Notes: generated by a model not told the origin, from the letters alone. Shown: positions 34,302 to 46,809, numbered from the stretch's first letter. The stretch: 64,000 nucleotides of DNA from Ceratobasidium sp. AG-K (GCA_037039685.1 JAWNGF010000013.1:1137001-1201000); one strand, 5' to 3'. Program-made: numbers and translations.

Positions 34302-35384
34302 AGGAATTTGGTTTATTAGGAATGTGATTAATTTACGTTCGTCTCCATGGTTCGTTAATAGGTATATAAGTTGTATGCATATACCTGGATATCACGTTGG
34401 TGCATTTTCGTGCCCGCCACCTACCGCAAGTGGACGTTCCAACTGAGTTCTATTTGGCAAAGCCACCCATCCCATATTTATGATATCTGTGTCTAACCCA
34501 GTATTCACTCCCTCCAATGCAAATCCATTGAACCTCAAAGTGCTTTTACATCCGTACCACTACGCCAGCTTGACTAAACCTTGTAACTTAAATCATCGCG
34601 TGGCACTTTCCGTTGCGGACAGTTTGGGAGTCATTTGGGATGGCTACACAGTCGGTCGGAATGTTGATTCTGTACAAGGACGCACTTGAGATACGGTAGA
34701 AGGTCAACGCCGGGAGACATGCTTGGAATAGCCGGAGAAGGGTTCTCCAATCAGTGAGACACGCGTGTTACCAAGTCGGCTGACACTGTACCAAGCAATA
34801 ACGGATTCCTAGATGGAGCTTCACTTGTTTCTAATGGCCGAGCTGTCGACATCGAAACCTGCTTCAAGAAGTCCCCCGAGCCGGGTCGTATTTCACATGA
34901 TATGTGCATGCAGATCTACCTGGGTCCGAACAATTGTAACTTGGATGCTCGATGGCTGAATATATTGTTATTAGCAGCTGCTAAAGTTCGTTACCCGTGC
35001 GGAATCCAATATCACCATTTTCAAGTACGTTGATCCTTTGGATTTGGGGAATCTATGCGACTAAGTCTATATCCACTCTTTTTTAGAACCCAACCGAATG
35101 GTCGGCCCGCTCCAAATCCCTCATTCGCAGATTTCGGGATCTGAAGTATGCGTTTGTCGCCGATCTTAAAGACGTTCGCGCTGAAATGCCTCATGGACAG
35201 CGCATTCTGCGTGCTTGGCGCTTAGCTCGACTTTCGTGGCCATACTCCAGTTACGGGCAAGTGCACATCCTTGGGTGCGCATACATTCTACGTTTTCTCA
35301 GAAACCTCTTAGAAACGCAACCGTATTGATAATTCAATGAGATTGTCACTGATACACGCAACTCTGCTGACATTTCGCGCGTCA
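34302..35384. other. gene-poor stretch with one unassigned coding-like piece
   Basis: At about 35095-35240 the plus strand reads like coding sequence (TEWSARSKSLIRRF, DLKYAFVADLKDVRAEMPHG) after an intron-like GTACGT...TTAG at 35022-35089, but I cannot join it to a gene. The remainder is A/T-rich. Confidence 0.3.
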
Positions 35385-36013
35385 GCTCTCGATCCCATTT
35401 CGGGCTACCCGACTAAGCTCAGTCCGCTCGCATTTATACCTTGCCTCCCTCTATTGCCAGGCAAATTGACGCTCCGGGCGACATCGGTCTATAAACCCTG
35501 GGATATCAATCGAACCTAATCAACTACCAGACATACCCACGAGTGCGCCCATCTGTTATCTCTACCTAGCTTCACTAAGGTTATCATTACACTGCAGTAG
35601 CACCCGGCACCAACTAGATGATTGCCCTCCGCGTTCTGCCATTCTCGGAATCACGTTATTTCCTAGACTAATAATGCCGTGGACAGGTCAGGGTACGTCT
35701 GGCCCCGTCGCCTATGCAATACTCCGGTGACGCGACTTTAGCTTACTCACGGCGTGTGGTCGATCATGTGCTATTTACTGTAAGTTTGTCGAGCCGTTTA
35801 TTATAGAGTAACGTAAGCCCGATACAGGCGCCGGATCACGCAATGGGTGCATTGCCTCCTGTCAAATGTCGGATTCAGTGCTGGACGTTCTACAGATTTG
35901 GTGATTTGACGTTTGGGGACTTGAAGGCACCTGGATTTGGTGATTGGATCCGCGTGAATGCTATGCGCGTGCTTGGCTCGAGAGACTCTGTCCTCCCGAA
36001 ATCCGAGAAATGA
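35385..36013 (+). pseudogene. broken second copy of the DUF6533 gene
   Basis: From an acceptor-like CGTCAG at 35384 the sequence reads LDPISGYPTKLSPLAFIPCL and SVYKPWDINRT, parallel to the exon at 33746-33912 of the neighbouring gene, but meets an in-frame TAA at about 35517. Weaker similarity continues to about 35960 (the GTCAGGGTA and CATGTGC blocks match 34053-34150). The N-terminal exons are not found. A partial tandem duplicate. Confidence 0.55.
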
Positions 36014-36590
36014 TCTAAATGCTTAATTTATGCGTAATATCGCTGACGCGTACAGGTGCTGAATAGCACCTCCGATGACCTCGCAACTGTGTCGGCTTGC
36101 TGGCAGTCGGGCCGTCGGGGATCTGGGCCCGCAAGATCTGGTGAGTCAAAAAAACGGGGGTTTGAGTAAACATGAGGCGGCGTTACGACACTATATTCAG
36201 AGCGGCCATGTGCAAGTTGGTCGATAACGCCTTGAATTTTGGGGTCTGTTGCTAACACAGCTAGGCGCGCTTTTGTGTGCGTGTAACCTGTCAGTGGGAT
36301 TTCAGACCATAGGTGACGCTTTAGCGAGTTGCGCCCTAGCTTATTGCAACTCAACACTTTCAGCCAAAAGTCGCGAGCAATGTATCGCCACCATTCAGTA
36401 CCAAGCGAACCCCGCTAAAGTCAATCACAAGCTAGAGTTCCGAGGCTCAGGCCGTTTCATTACTATGAACTCACTTGAGATTACATCATCCCAACCAAGC
36501 GCCACAAGATGACCTGGCCAAGTTCACATCCCAATGAGTATCCGGGAGTAATATATTCGAGTACAACAGCAAGTACAAGCACAAATAAAT
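36014..36590. other. intergenic between convergent units
   Basis: Short frames on both strands without support. It includes the 3' flank of the BuGZ-like gene. Confidence 0.4.
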
Positions 36591-37839
36591 CTACAAAAAG
36601 TCCTCTGCTCGTGCGCGTTTCCGACTCGTTGACTCGGCTTCGCCCGCCATGGAAAGCGGAGGACGCGCCGCGTCGGGTGCGAGGGCGTATTTTGCGTCGT
36701 GCGCTCGGAACTCTTCCTGTGGGTTGGGCTACGGGTGAGCAGACGTGGTGAGGCGGGGGGCGTGCGAAGTATATGGACAAGAGGGTAGGGGGACTTACGG
36801 GTGATTCATTAGCGTCGTTGTACACGAGCGCGGTTCCTTCCTTCATTGGCGGATTGACGTAGTTTGTCGGGGGTTTGGCGGGTGCCGGTGCCGGTGCGGG
36901 AGGTTGCGTCTCTGCTGGGGGTTTCGTCTCTGCTGGTGCTGGCGCTGGTTGGGGTGCAGGCGCGGGTGCGGGCGGACCAGGTGGGACGGGCGAGACCGCT
37001 GTGCTGGTGCGCCAGGAGGCAACAAGGCGCCTGGCGGTGGGACACCCGGCGGGAAACCGGGCGGTCCACCACCCAGATGAATAGGTCCGCCTGGCGCAAA
37101 TGGAGGGAACATGCCCGGCGGGGGAGGGAACGGTGGCGCGAAAGCCGTCGGTGCGCCGAATACGGCTGGTGCGCTCGGCATAGGCGTGTCGTTGCCGGCC
37201 ATGAGGGCCTTGTGCGCTGCGAGTTGGGCCGCGAGTTCCGCGTCTGTTGGTTGGCGGTAGTCCATTTTCGGTCGTTTGGTCGGTGGTTGGCTGATGGTTC
37301 CCGAGGCGAGTCCGAGTTCTTCTTCTTTGCGTCGTTTGTAGGATGCCATGTCTGGGGCGGGGATTCCTTCCATTCCGAAGATTTCGACCTGTGAATTTCG
37401 AGTTATTAGGATTACAATTTGGGGCGGTAGGTGGAATAGGTACCTCGTAGCCATCTCGTCCGGGCAGCGCGTTTTCGATTCTGTATTAAATGTGAGCGAG
37501 GAATAGAAGAGTGGGGAGAGACGCACTTTTCGGGATCGAGTTTGTGGACCTGTTGGATGTGGACCGCGAGACCACCGGCAGTGTTCAGCCGTCGTGGACA
37601 GTGGCCACATTTAAAGTGCTTGGCTTTTTGGTGCTGCATGAGGACTGCAGGGATGTTAGCGCGGAACGGTCGAATACGGGCCACGCACCTTTCTCGTCCT
37701 CGAACTCTCGCTCGCAATACCAGCACCATGGTCGCAGAACCTACAGCATCGTATTAGTCAATCGATCCCTACAATATAAGCACTGGATTGCACTCACAAA
37801 CTTGTTCTTTTTCCTGCTCTTGTTCTTGTTTTTCCCCAT
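36591..37839 (-). CDS. BuGZ/ZNF207-like Bub3-binding zinc-finger protein
   Basis: ATG at 37839 ([14 protein letters not shown]), then short exons and a long exon from about 37391, stop at 36591. Two C2H2 fingers are typical of the family: [19 protein letters not shown] and [19 protein letters not shown]. They are followed by [20 protein letters not shown], a Pro/Gly/Ala-rich middle, and a final GLEBS-like motif ([21 protein letters not shown]) that in animals binds Bub3. BuGZ acts at kinetochores and spindles and in splicing. In the Pro-rich part, near 37000-37012, the conserved reading shifts frame (PPGAPA to [16 protein letters not shown]) with no usable intron, so the assembly or the gene carries an indel there; both flanking parts look conserved. 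Confidence 0.8.
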
Positions 37840-38275
37840 CGTTGGCGGCGACAAGTGGAGTCTTACACAAGCGTTACAGTCGTTACAGTCACGTGGTTAG
37901 ACACCGGGACGTTTTGGATCCGCAGCTCTGGACACGCCTCCACCTCCCATCACCTCGCACACGTGTTGCTGACGCCTTGGTCATCCCCCGCTTTTAGGTG
38001 AATCGGCGGCAGGATGAAACGGGGGTCGGCAGATTATTGGCTTCTACGCGCCCGACGCAGTCCACATTGGCTCTCATAAGATTATGGAAGGCGCTCCACA
38101 TACGTCACGTATGGATATGACCGTTACGTCAATCCACCGGCATGGGTCCTGCTTGCGAGGATAAAGCCAGAGCGCAACGAGCCAAGTCCAATTCATACCC
38201 AGCTGCTGACCACTCGCACGAGCCAGCTGACTATATAACCTCACCCCCTACCCTCGTCTCCCCAACCCAACTACC
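37840..38275. promoter_or_regulatory. divergent promoter region with TATA-like box
   Basis: 436 bases between divergent start codons. A TATATAA element at 38232-38238 lies about 40 bases before the ATG at 38276 and suits the plus-strand gene. Confidence 0.4.
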
Positions 38276-39589
38276 ATGGCATACTACGACTACTACCGCA
38301 GAGTGAGTGCACTTACCATCGACTAGACGTACGCTTACCCGTCGCAGCACAACCCCTCGATGTGGGGCCGCCCCGAGTACGCCATGGACTCGCCCCCCGC
38401 CCCGCGCTACCAGCCCCAACCCCAATGGCGCGGAGTCGACTATTACCGTGCCCACGCCGACGGCGGAGACCCGTACGTCCCAAATGAATGACCTCTATCC
38501 CCACTCACCCCCTCGCAGATCGGCATTTGATTACGTATGGGGTCGCGTCAAGTCCCATTTCCGTCCCTCGATTGGCCGACGTGAAGCCGAGTCCTGGCAC
38601 CGCCGCGTCTATGGCGGCCAAGTCGACGTTTCGACGATGATGCCCTCGGAGATTGGCGCAGCGGCGGGATACGAGGCATGGCGATTCTGGGAACATCATC
38701 GCGGGATTTACCGACAGCCTCTGATGGACGATCACGAACGCGAGTCGGAAGCGCTCGTGGGATTGGCCGTCGGCGAAGGTGAGCCGGCCGCATTCGCTTG
38801 AATTAATGGCTAACCCCTATCCAGCTGAGAAGTTGTGGGATTATACTCGCCGGCGTGGAGACAGGTATGGAAAGCGCGAGGCACTGGAGACCGCAGCGGG
38901 TTAGTCCCTATTCGTCTCGCTTGGGCGTAATGCTGACTCGCGCAGGCGTCGCAATGAAATTGTTCCGCAAGGGCGGAGGCGGCGGCGGAGGGTACTCGGG
39001 CGGCGTGCGCTACGAGGAACCCTACCTCGCGGGCGACTCGCGCTATCCTCGTCACCACCGCCACCGCCGTTCCTCGTCTGTCTCTCCGCCCGGATTCGAC
39101 GACGACTATCGCCGTGGGTTCAGCGGAAGCGACAGCGATTACGAACGCGACCGTGAATATAGCGAATACGGCCGCTCGCCCGCGCTCACCTCGTCCTACC
39201 GTCTGGGTTCTCCATCCGTCGCCTCGGCTGTCCTCCCAGGTGGTGGAGGCTACAGTCGCCGTCGCGCCTCGTCGACGTACTATGACAACCGTCTTCCCAC
39301 CGGCACCTCGCCGTACATTCCACCCCTGGACTCGGCCCTATCGACCTCGCCGAGCGGGGCGCTGATCATCCCTCCCCCGACGGGCCACCACCACTCGAGT
39401 TCGTTTGGCGGATACGGATCTTCGTACGACTATCGTGATCCGAGCGGGCGTGTCGTCCATCGTACTACGCACGGTGACCCTTCGTCCGAGTACGGACATT
39501 TGCCCCCTGGTACGTACATGGTCCAAGGTGGAAGTGGACGGAGGAAGCATCGCAAGAGCCATAGCGGCGGGGTGCGGTATGTCATGTAA
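38276..39589 (+). CDS. CipC-like (DUF3759) protein with Gly/Tyr/Ser-rich tail
   Basis: Exons 38276-38302 (27 nt), 38348-38472, 38519-38778, 38825-38899 and 38946-39589 give 376 residues with exact phases. The N-terminus is Tyr/Pro-rich. Residues about 75-150 (MMPSEIGAAAGYEAWRFWEH, EALVGLAVGEAEKLWDY, ETAAGVAMKLF) match the CipC/DUF3759 helical domain first seen in antibiotic- and stress-induced fungal proteins. The C-terminal 200 residues are low complexity: a glycine run, RHHRHRRSS, and many Tyr, Ser and Gly, ending in KHRKSHSGGVRYVM. No signal peptide or membrane helix. A stress-related cytosolic role is inferred from the family only. Confidence 0.75.
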
Positions 39590-41583
39590 CCTGCTGGAAT
39601 CAGGAAGACGTGCAATGAGTGTTTGATTATACTGTAAATGTCTTGAATCGTTCGCGCAGACGATCTAATATTTTAGCCTTGTTATGTACATAAAATTAAT
39701 AGCTGTAGTGAAGTCAAGTACTATTTATTTGCTCGTTTCGTTCGTTGATGTGCGTTTCGTGAGCGTCGCGAGAGTTGGTGTGCACGCCGATCATCCCACC
39801 TCTCGATCCCCCTAGCAAAGTAGTTACGATCAGCGTAACGGCGCGCGAGCAGTGCAGTCGTTTGCAAATCCCACATCAATCATCCCAGAGCTACCGATCT
39901 GCCCGCCAATAATCAGCGCACCAGCTGCGCAAGCGCAATCGCCATGCTCTGATCGGGCACAGGAACGTGTGTCGACCGAGTCGAGCTTTTCACTAGCGAA
40001 TGGGGATACACTCTCCACTCGAACGAGGACATGATCTTCACTCAAAGGCGGAATGCAGCCTACAGCGTTTCACGCTCTCACGGATGGTGCACCGATAGCC
40101 AGGACGCCTCGTTGCTAGACGCGTTTGGGGTCAATGTATGCGGTCCACGCGGCCTATGTGCGTGGCGTCTTGCCATGGGGTTACTCGTTATTGCTATGGG
40201 CCTGCTGATCGTGCCCAGTGGATGGTGGAGGGGATGCTGATAAGGTGTGGATATGGGGTTATGATAGAAGGTGGGTATGGGCCTATGATAGAAGGTGGAT
40301 ACGACATTACGATACGCGTATGGTTCTGGATTTGCACAATCGAGGCGCGTTGGCTCGTCAATCAGGATCAACGGGTTAGAGTCTCTCGCTCGAGTTCCTA
40401 GCTGCCATCCGTCCCGCTCACCCACCAGGGATCTCCTACATGTGAGAATTATCGTCGAATAAAATATTAGACACTTGGGCCCTATCGTTAACCACGGCAT
40501 ATAATTGATATCCCGGTGGAGCGCCTAGGGCAAGTGGTGCGGTGGAGACGATTGCCGCTGCATAGCCCTTACTGACGTATGCCAACGGTAAATAGCTTGA
40601 CTACAACTCGCTATGCCTTTTTTGATTATTGTTTGTTTGTGGGGTGTATGCGCAGCTCATCTAGTTGCCCCTATTGCTGAATTACGTGATGAGGGCTTAC
40701 GTATGGTCGCAACTCGGGTGGAATACATATATTTTGTATTTTTAGTTTTCGGACGGCCCTGACTGAGGAACAAAGATACAGGGAGGTTCAATCAAATTCT
40801 GGATGCCAGGGTATGAGAGGACGGATGTACGCGGGCGCGAGAAGGAAAATTGAGAATTAGAGCAACAAACCAAATCAAGAAAAGTCTTTGTACTTCTTCT
40901 ACGCTTGCTGGGGAAGTTCGTATCGCAACTAGGAGAACGAAAGTCCATTCGCCCTGTACTCTAGGAAACTGGATTAGAGGCTCTGCTGTCGGCCGTGCTC
41001 GCTTAGCTATGAGATCGCGTAGGGCAAAGCACAACGCGAGTTGCGTGCCTTTCCGTGAACCGAGCTTCAGACTCAATATTGGAATAGGATGGTTGCATAT
41101 ACTATTATCCGGCGCATATATGCACGAAGTGATGAGCAGAAGACGAACCAAGATTGTGGTGGGGATCCTGCGGACGTCAAATTGTGATATGCTTGTTCTA
41201 CCTTTGTTCTCGGTCGTGCCTAAATGCCGTATGAGAGGCAGGATTAAAAATGAGAAAAAAATGGAATTTGCTAGGTAGCTGTCTGCCTGGGATGTCACAA
41301 CTTACTCCGGAAGTAGCGGAAGCCTGGGACACACGGATTCCAACCCAGAGGTGGATGCTGGGCGTGGGAATCGGCTATTTAGCTAGCGGTACCTTTAATG
41401 CACGGTGGGGCTTAGTGAAAAGCACTACGGCTGCGAGTGCACAGCCGTACTTTCCCGCGTCTCTTTCTGTGGATGGTCGTTCATGAATTCGTAGAGTCGT
41501 CCATCATGGTTTGGGCCCAATAAGAGCGCCAAAAACCCTCAGGTCGCCCACTCTGGATCTTTTACTCCTCAAGCCAGGCAGAT
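39590..41583. other. intergenic 2 kb with a short tandem repeat
   Basis: No supported gene. At about 40242-40314 three imperfect 23-26-bp units (AAGGTG-GGATATGGG--TATGATAG type) are in tandem. Open frames on both strands at 40792-41298 overlap each other and look random. Confidence 0.4.
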
Positions 41584-44500
41584 ATGCAACCAACGACAGA
41601 CGTCTGGTTGCCTGAAATCAAAATTGCCGGTATTAAAAGAGCCAGATCATCTAACAATAGCAAAAACGTGCGTAACCGCCCGACGCCCTTCGTACCGCCC
41701 TTTTTGCTAATATGGTCGTTCCGCTGCCATTTATCAGCCGTCAGGCATAGAGTTCGAAGAAGTCCCTCCTTGTCAGCGAGCCCGCGAGGCCTTTTCTGCC
41801 TGTCATCCCAATACAGCACGCAAAGCAGACGAGCGCCTGGCCGATGACAAGATTGGAGAGGAGCTTGCCCCGGACGCAACAATATGGGAAATATACCAAG
41901 AGGAAGCTAAGGATTTTGATGACGAGCTCATCGATAGTAGAAGCAAGAATCTCGACATGATGTTGCTTTTCGTAAGCGATTTAATACTTTTCAATGGTGG
42001 TGAGAGCTCGCTGGAGACCGATGCTGATGGGTGGTTCCAGGCTGGATTATTTTCATCGGTTGTCACCAGCTTTCTCGTCGAGTCAAAAAAGACACTTCAG
42101 CAAGATTACGCCTATGATTCTATGGGCATTTTACTGCGTATTGCACAGTCTCAGCAGCGAATGGAGGAAGGTACTCACCAAGCTGCCTCCCCCATGATTG
42201 AAATCCCGCCGTTTGAAGCGCCGACATGCGCTCGTTTGATCAATGGTTTTTGGTTCGCATCCCTCGCTCTATCGCTCTGTGCGGCTCTCATCGCCATGCT
42301 CGCCAAGGAATGGCTTACCTCATTCGGCTCGTCTCGACCCCGCTCCCCTTATGCTCTCGCGTTGCTCCATCAAAGGAGACTTCGTGGACTAGATAAATGG
42401 TATGCCTTGCGCATAATCGACTTTCTCCCCACTGTACTCCATTTTGCACTACTCCTATTCTCGGCTGGCCTAGTAGCTTTTCTGTGGACCATTGATTACG
42501 CTATTGCAATGGTAATTGTGATCATCGTTGGGCTAGCTGCGTTATTTTATGTCACCACCGCGATCCTCGCCTCGACATACCCGTTTTGTCCATTCGTGAC
42601 GCAAGTCTCAAAGTACATTGGAGGCGCATTTAGTCCAAACCACAGCTTGGCGACGTCCAGCTATGCGAATCCTAAGTCTCCGGCTGCTATTGCCACGCCA
42701 ATGGAAGTACTCCAGGCTTTGCAATGGCTAGCTGGATATGCGAGGGACCCAATAGCCGCCGATTGCTGCTACCAAGCTCTTGCCGGAGTAAAGGTGACTG
42801 GAACGGCTAGCCGAGGACCTTATACTGCAGGCAACGCTCATGATGCGTCTGACAATGCAACCTTCCAACCCTTAGTTACTAGCGCCACAATGAAGGGCCA
42901 AAGCGATATCATTGCAGGGATGTTCCAAGCTGTCTGTAGTCGCATTCCACAGACATTAGTCTTAGAGGGTGGCCAGATTTCGGCGAGCCATGGGATTTCT
43001 ATATCGAGGTATGCAAATGCGTTACCGCATTTAGTGCACATGCTCCAAACGAATTTGATCGGGGTGACGACAGCGGATAATATCAAGTTAACTGGCTGGA
43101 AAAATACGGTATGTAATTACAGGTGAATATATAACACTGTATTTTCATGCACCGTACTACCAACAGAGCCCTGTTCAACTTGCGTTTAATGCCCTCGGCT
43201 CTGTGTGGAGCGGCAATGTCCCGTATTATACACCAGACGCATATGCATTACTAGTAGCAGCCGAACTTCGCCTCGTCAGCACTACAGCACCATACTCTCT
43301 TCCGCAAGCGCATGAATCCACCGTGGCACTACCTGAAACAGACACAGACGCGTCGAGTAGTCTCCCGAAAAACTGGTCAGCGGTGGATATGATAGAGCTT
43401 GGGACCGAGAGTGTTCCGCTGTTCGAGCTCCGTGCACGTTTCAGTCACACTCTGTTTCGTGCTTCACTGGTACTCAAATGCTATGCCGACCGGAGCATTG
43501 ACATTCGTCCTGACGCACTTGCTTACTTGCTGAACTCTATTCGTCTTGGATTTTCCTCTTCTGCTATCAACCCCGAGAGAATACTGAGCACCCATCAGTC
43601 ACAGAATGATTGCAGCGAATTACTTCCTGTCTTTCGATCCTCAATAGGCGGCACCGGAATTAGCGTTTGTCTTGACCCTCTCGAGATTGGAAACCCGGAC
43701 GGGATCCTCAGCAGTCTCGTCCAGCTTATTTACTCCGAGGACACTAAAGATCTTCCCGAGCTGGCTCGCTCTGCCACGCTTACACTGTCTGTAGCGGCGC
43801 CCATTCTTCTTCGCCAGTGGCTGACAATGAACCTCGATTCAAATCTTGGCTCCGAAGAACGGGATCGTGTTAGCATGGCCTGCTCCGACCTACAAATGTT
43901 TTGGCCAAAGGATCATTGCATCAATAATACCCCTGCACACCTGAGTGAGTGGGCAATGGAGCAGCTAATCATAATAGCACATGTCACCAGCCCTTGCCAC
44001 GGGTACCGCGGAGGTGTCCAACTGTCTCTACTCGCGCTACAGACACTCTGCCAGTTAACAAAGAAAATCAGTGCACATGGTACTATTTTCCCCGTTCCGT
44101 TCAATACATTCCCTATCATCCTAAAGATTCTCTCTACGGCGAGCTTGGAGAATGGCAAGACCGATTTACGAATATTACAATTTCTGATGCAGTGGTTACT
44201 TGTTGCGGTGGAACCAAGCCAAACCACCGTGATTGAAAATACGAGAGTGTGTATTATCCAGGCCTATTCTAAAGACCTATATCTTGAAATGTTACACATC
44301 TGGGCCCAGGTACCTGGACTGGAACCCGAGCTACAGGGTTTTGTCGACAACGTGGTCAGTGGAAGCATGCATGATGTCCGTCATGCTCTATGGAGCCCAG
44401 GAGGCTTATCATCCCTGCTGAAAATTGGACTCCATACAGAATATGCTCCTATTGTGGCTAAACTTATGGTACACATGGCCACAGAATTTTGCAATGTGCA

Positions 44501-44867
44501 CTTGAATGTAGTGGATCGAGAAGCTTCATCCTGGCAATTAGCAGTTCCCTACTTTGTACGTGCAGGGGGAGATGCACTGAAGTATATTCCACCGTCAACT
44601 AAGGAGCATGTCGCCCTTTTGAATGCACTTACGGCCGCCGCATATACCTGGCGATTTAGCCCGCATACAGATATAAATAGCGAGTTGCACAATGAGGTCC
44701 TTGGGATAGTTTGCAGGTTGCTATGCCAAATGGACGCAATGTTAAATCGGGATGACACTTGGTCGGAGCATAAGGAGCATTTGGAACATATAGTCGACCC
44801 AGAAGGATGGATGTACGGTGTCCTTCCTTTGCTTTTTGATTATCCCTATACGGCACGACTCCTCTAG
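41584..44867 (+). CDS. DUF6535 membrane protein, copy A
   Basis: Exons 41584-41667 (84 nt), 41738-41971, 42041-43108 and 43167-44867. The N-terminus leads into the DUF6535 region: ATIWEIYQEEAKDFDDELID, AGLFSSVVTSFLVES (first helix), ARLINGFWFASLALSLCAAL, AMLAKEWL, HFALLLFSAGLVAFLWTID and AMVIVIIVGLAALFYVTTAI, about four to five helices. A 550-residue soluble, helix-rich C-terminal part follows. The family is abundant in Agaricomycetes, function unknown. The TAG stop (44865-44867) is immediately followed by GTAAGT, a strong donor, with an acceptor near 44921, so an intron lies right after the stop. In copy B the coding sequence crosses the corresponding intron. Confidence 0.85.
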
Positions 44868-45447
44868 GTAAGTAATGGTTAGGAGAATTTGTAACCTAAT
44901 GACCTAATGATATTCATTCAGCCTCCAAGATGAAAACAGCCCCTTGAGATTTGGCAAAATCATATAAGACATATACTCATACTATTGGAGTTTTGCAATG
45001 AACGACATGTAGCTTATTTTACATCTGCTATGCACCATGACCGCACTAGTACCGTACCACTTTAGTATGGATGATAATGTCTATTCCAATTGCTGTATTG
45101 TATGCTAGCTCATCCATAAATCTTTGGTCCGTGTAAGGGCACGAATCTGGCAATAATGAAGAATTTTAGTGTAGATTCAACCTAAATTCACCTTGAGGAT
45201 GGAGCTTTGTGATTTACCCCCGAGGTGGCACTGTAATAGGGGTTCGGGGCCTCTCTGTTCAGCCCATCGTCCTAGGAGCGTCCTCCATGGTCCACCGCCA
45301 CTGTGATCTCTCTGCCGGTACTGTACTTTACGCACTTGCTCTCTCGGCTATAAGAGCCTCCAGCGACGCTATTCAGCTCGTCGCTCACTTACTAGAAGTA
45401 GTGTCTTTTTCACTTGCTCCACCATCAATATTTCCAAAAGGGGTACC
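44868..45447. other. intergenic, includes likely 3'-UTR intron of DUF6535 copy A
   Basis: GTAAGT at 44868 and CATTCAG near 44921 form an intron just after the stop codon. Nothing else is seen. Confidence 0.45.
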
Positions 45448-46473
45448 ATGGAAAGCTCCAAAAATTCGACTTTCCAGATTATGGTTCTGAGCACGATATT
45501 CACTGCTATGCTCTTTCGCCCCCAATTGCAGGATCCCAATGCCCACCCTGTAGAATATGCACACGCCAGTTCCAATGCTTTGGAAGCCCAACCCGCACAA
45601 TCCTCCGGCTCCAGTTTGAAGGGGAGGAAGCTATCCAGGCTATTACAGTCTTTTCACGATCTGTGGTATTCTGTCTTTGAACGGGATTATATAGTGCTGA
45701 TTGTCATCCCAAGACCCAACTTTGGCATCATCAAGAACCATTACAGGCGAGAAACAGCCACTCGTAGCCCGGGGTTATTTTCCGAATTCACCCACTTGCT
45801 CTCAGTCGCCGTTCGGTTCCTTAGCTTCAGCATTGCCAGGGGCTTCGCAATTTTAAGAACGCCTTTCTCGCCCCCACCCGGGCCTAAGCCCAAACCACAG
45901 CCTCTGCTTCCCCGTTATATAACACCAAAACCAGTAGATAGCTTGGGTAGCTCCATCAACACCACCTTGTTGCCTATTCCATATGACATTTCCAACACCA
46001 TTCTCACCGTTCCTCGCCGAATCACCGTGTTCAGCCATTGTGCTTCCTTAGAAGCTGAGGTTCTCAAGCCTGCTGACGGCGGTCATGACCCCGCTGCTGC
46101 CCGGTTCATTGCTACTCCCAATGACCTCGAGGTACAGATACAAAATCACCGCTTGTACGACCTCGAGCGCGAGTTGAACGAACTGGATAACCGCATGGCT
46201 AGCCTCTTTGACTTTTTGTGGATGACTGGTGTTCCTGGACCACATAATCTAGCACTAAAACCAAACAGAGAAGAGCCGCAGCCTATTCTTGTGACCGCGA
46301 ACCTTCCCCAACTCCCTCCTCCTGCTCGTCGTGATGGAAAGACTGTTCGAATACTACCTCGAATCACCGAAGTTTCAGAAAAATCTCCTGATTTGACTTG
46401 GACTCCCTCACATGAGCCATCAACTGGTCGATCATCAACTTCCAGCCGCCATGGGGCCCACATTCTCGAATAG
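45448..46473 (+). CDS. hypothetical protein with coiled-coil segment
   Basis: A single long frame from ATG 45448 to TAG 46473 (341 residues). A hydrophobic stretch around residue 115 (HLLSVAVRFLSFSIARGFAI) may be a membrane helix. A charged segment near residue 235 (RLYDLERELNELDNRM) has heptad character. The ends are Pro/Ser-rich. An intron within residues 70-100 is possible, as the reading there (FERDYIVLIVIPRPNFG) is bounded by GT and AG and is less coding-like. It sits between DUF6535 copy A and the acetyltransferase gene. Family not recognised. Confidence 0.55.
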   Translation: MESSKNSTFQIMVLSTIFTAMLFRPQLQDPNAHPVEYAHASSNALEAQPAQSSGSSLKGRKLSRLLQSFHDLWYSVFERDYIVLIVIPRPNFGIIKNHYRRETATRSPGLFSEFTHLLSVAVRFLSFSIARGFAILRTPFSPPPGPKPKPQPLLPRYITPKPVDSLGSSINTTLLPIPYDISNTILTVPRRITVFSHCASLEAEVLKPADGGHDPAAARFIATPNDLEVQIQNHRLYDLERELNELDNRMASLFDFLWMTGVPGPHNLALKPNREEPQPILVTANLPQLPPPARRDGKTVRILPRITEVSEKSPDLTWTPSHEPSTGRSSTSSRHGAHILE

Positions 46474-46809
46474 GAGCGGCGTACTAGATAATGGGTTTGT
46501 GTACTTCTTGACCAGGTTGTCCTGCCTGAGTAGCCCCTCGCTTGCCGCCTGGAATTGTTTTTGTCTAGTCGAGTAATCTATGTAACTGCTTTTGCTGTTT
46601 ATGATATCAATCTCCGACTTGTGTATATGGGTACAATTCGGCAACAAAGTCCATTAGGTTTCGTATATTCACGGTTCACTGCAAGTAATAGCAAGTAATA
46701 GTTACTGAGATCGGATCATCCAAATTTAACACCATCCATAACTAGGCAGGGTCAGAAATACCGTCTTTGGTTGTCATGAATACTACTCACTGCTCTTCCA
46801 GAGCCCATA
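46474..46809. other. intergenic between convergent genes
   Basis: About 340 bases of A/T-rich 3' flanks. A direct repeat GCAAGTAATA occurs twice near 46682-46700. Confidence 0.4.

Noticed and set aside
36864..37394. 176-codon plus-strand frame opposite the BuGZ-like gene
   Set aside because: Antisense shadow of GC-rich coding sequence.
40242..40314. Short tandem units considered as a CRISPR-like or regulatory array
   Set aside because: Only three imperfect units without spacers in a eukaryote; simple tandem repeat.
40792..41298. Overlapping long frames on both strands
   Set aside because: Neither has motifs, introns or plausible composition.
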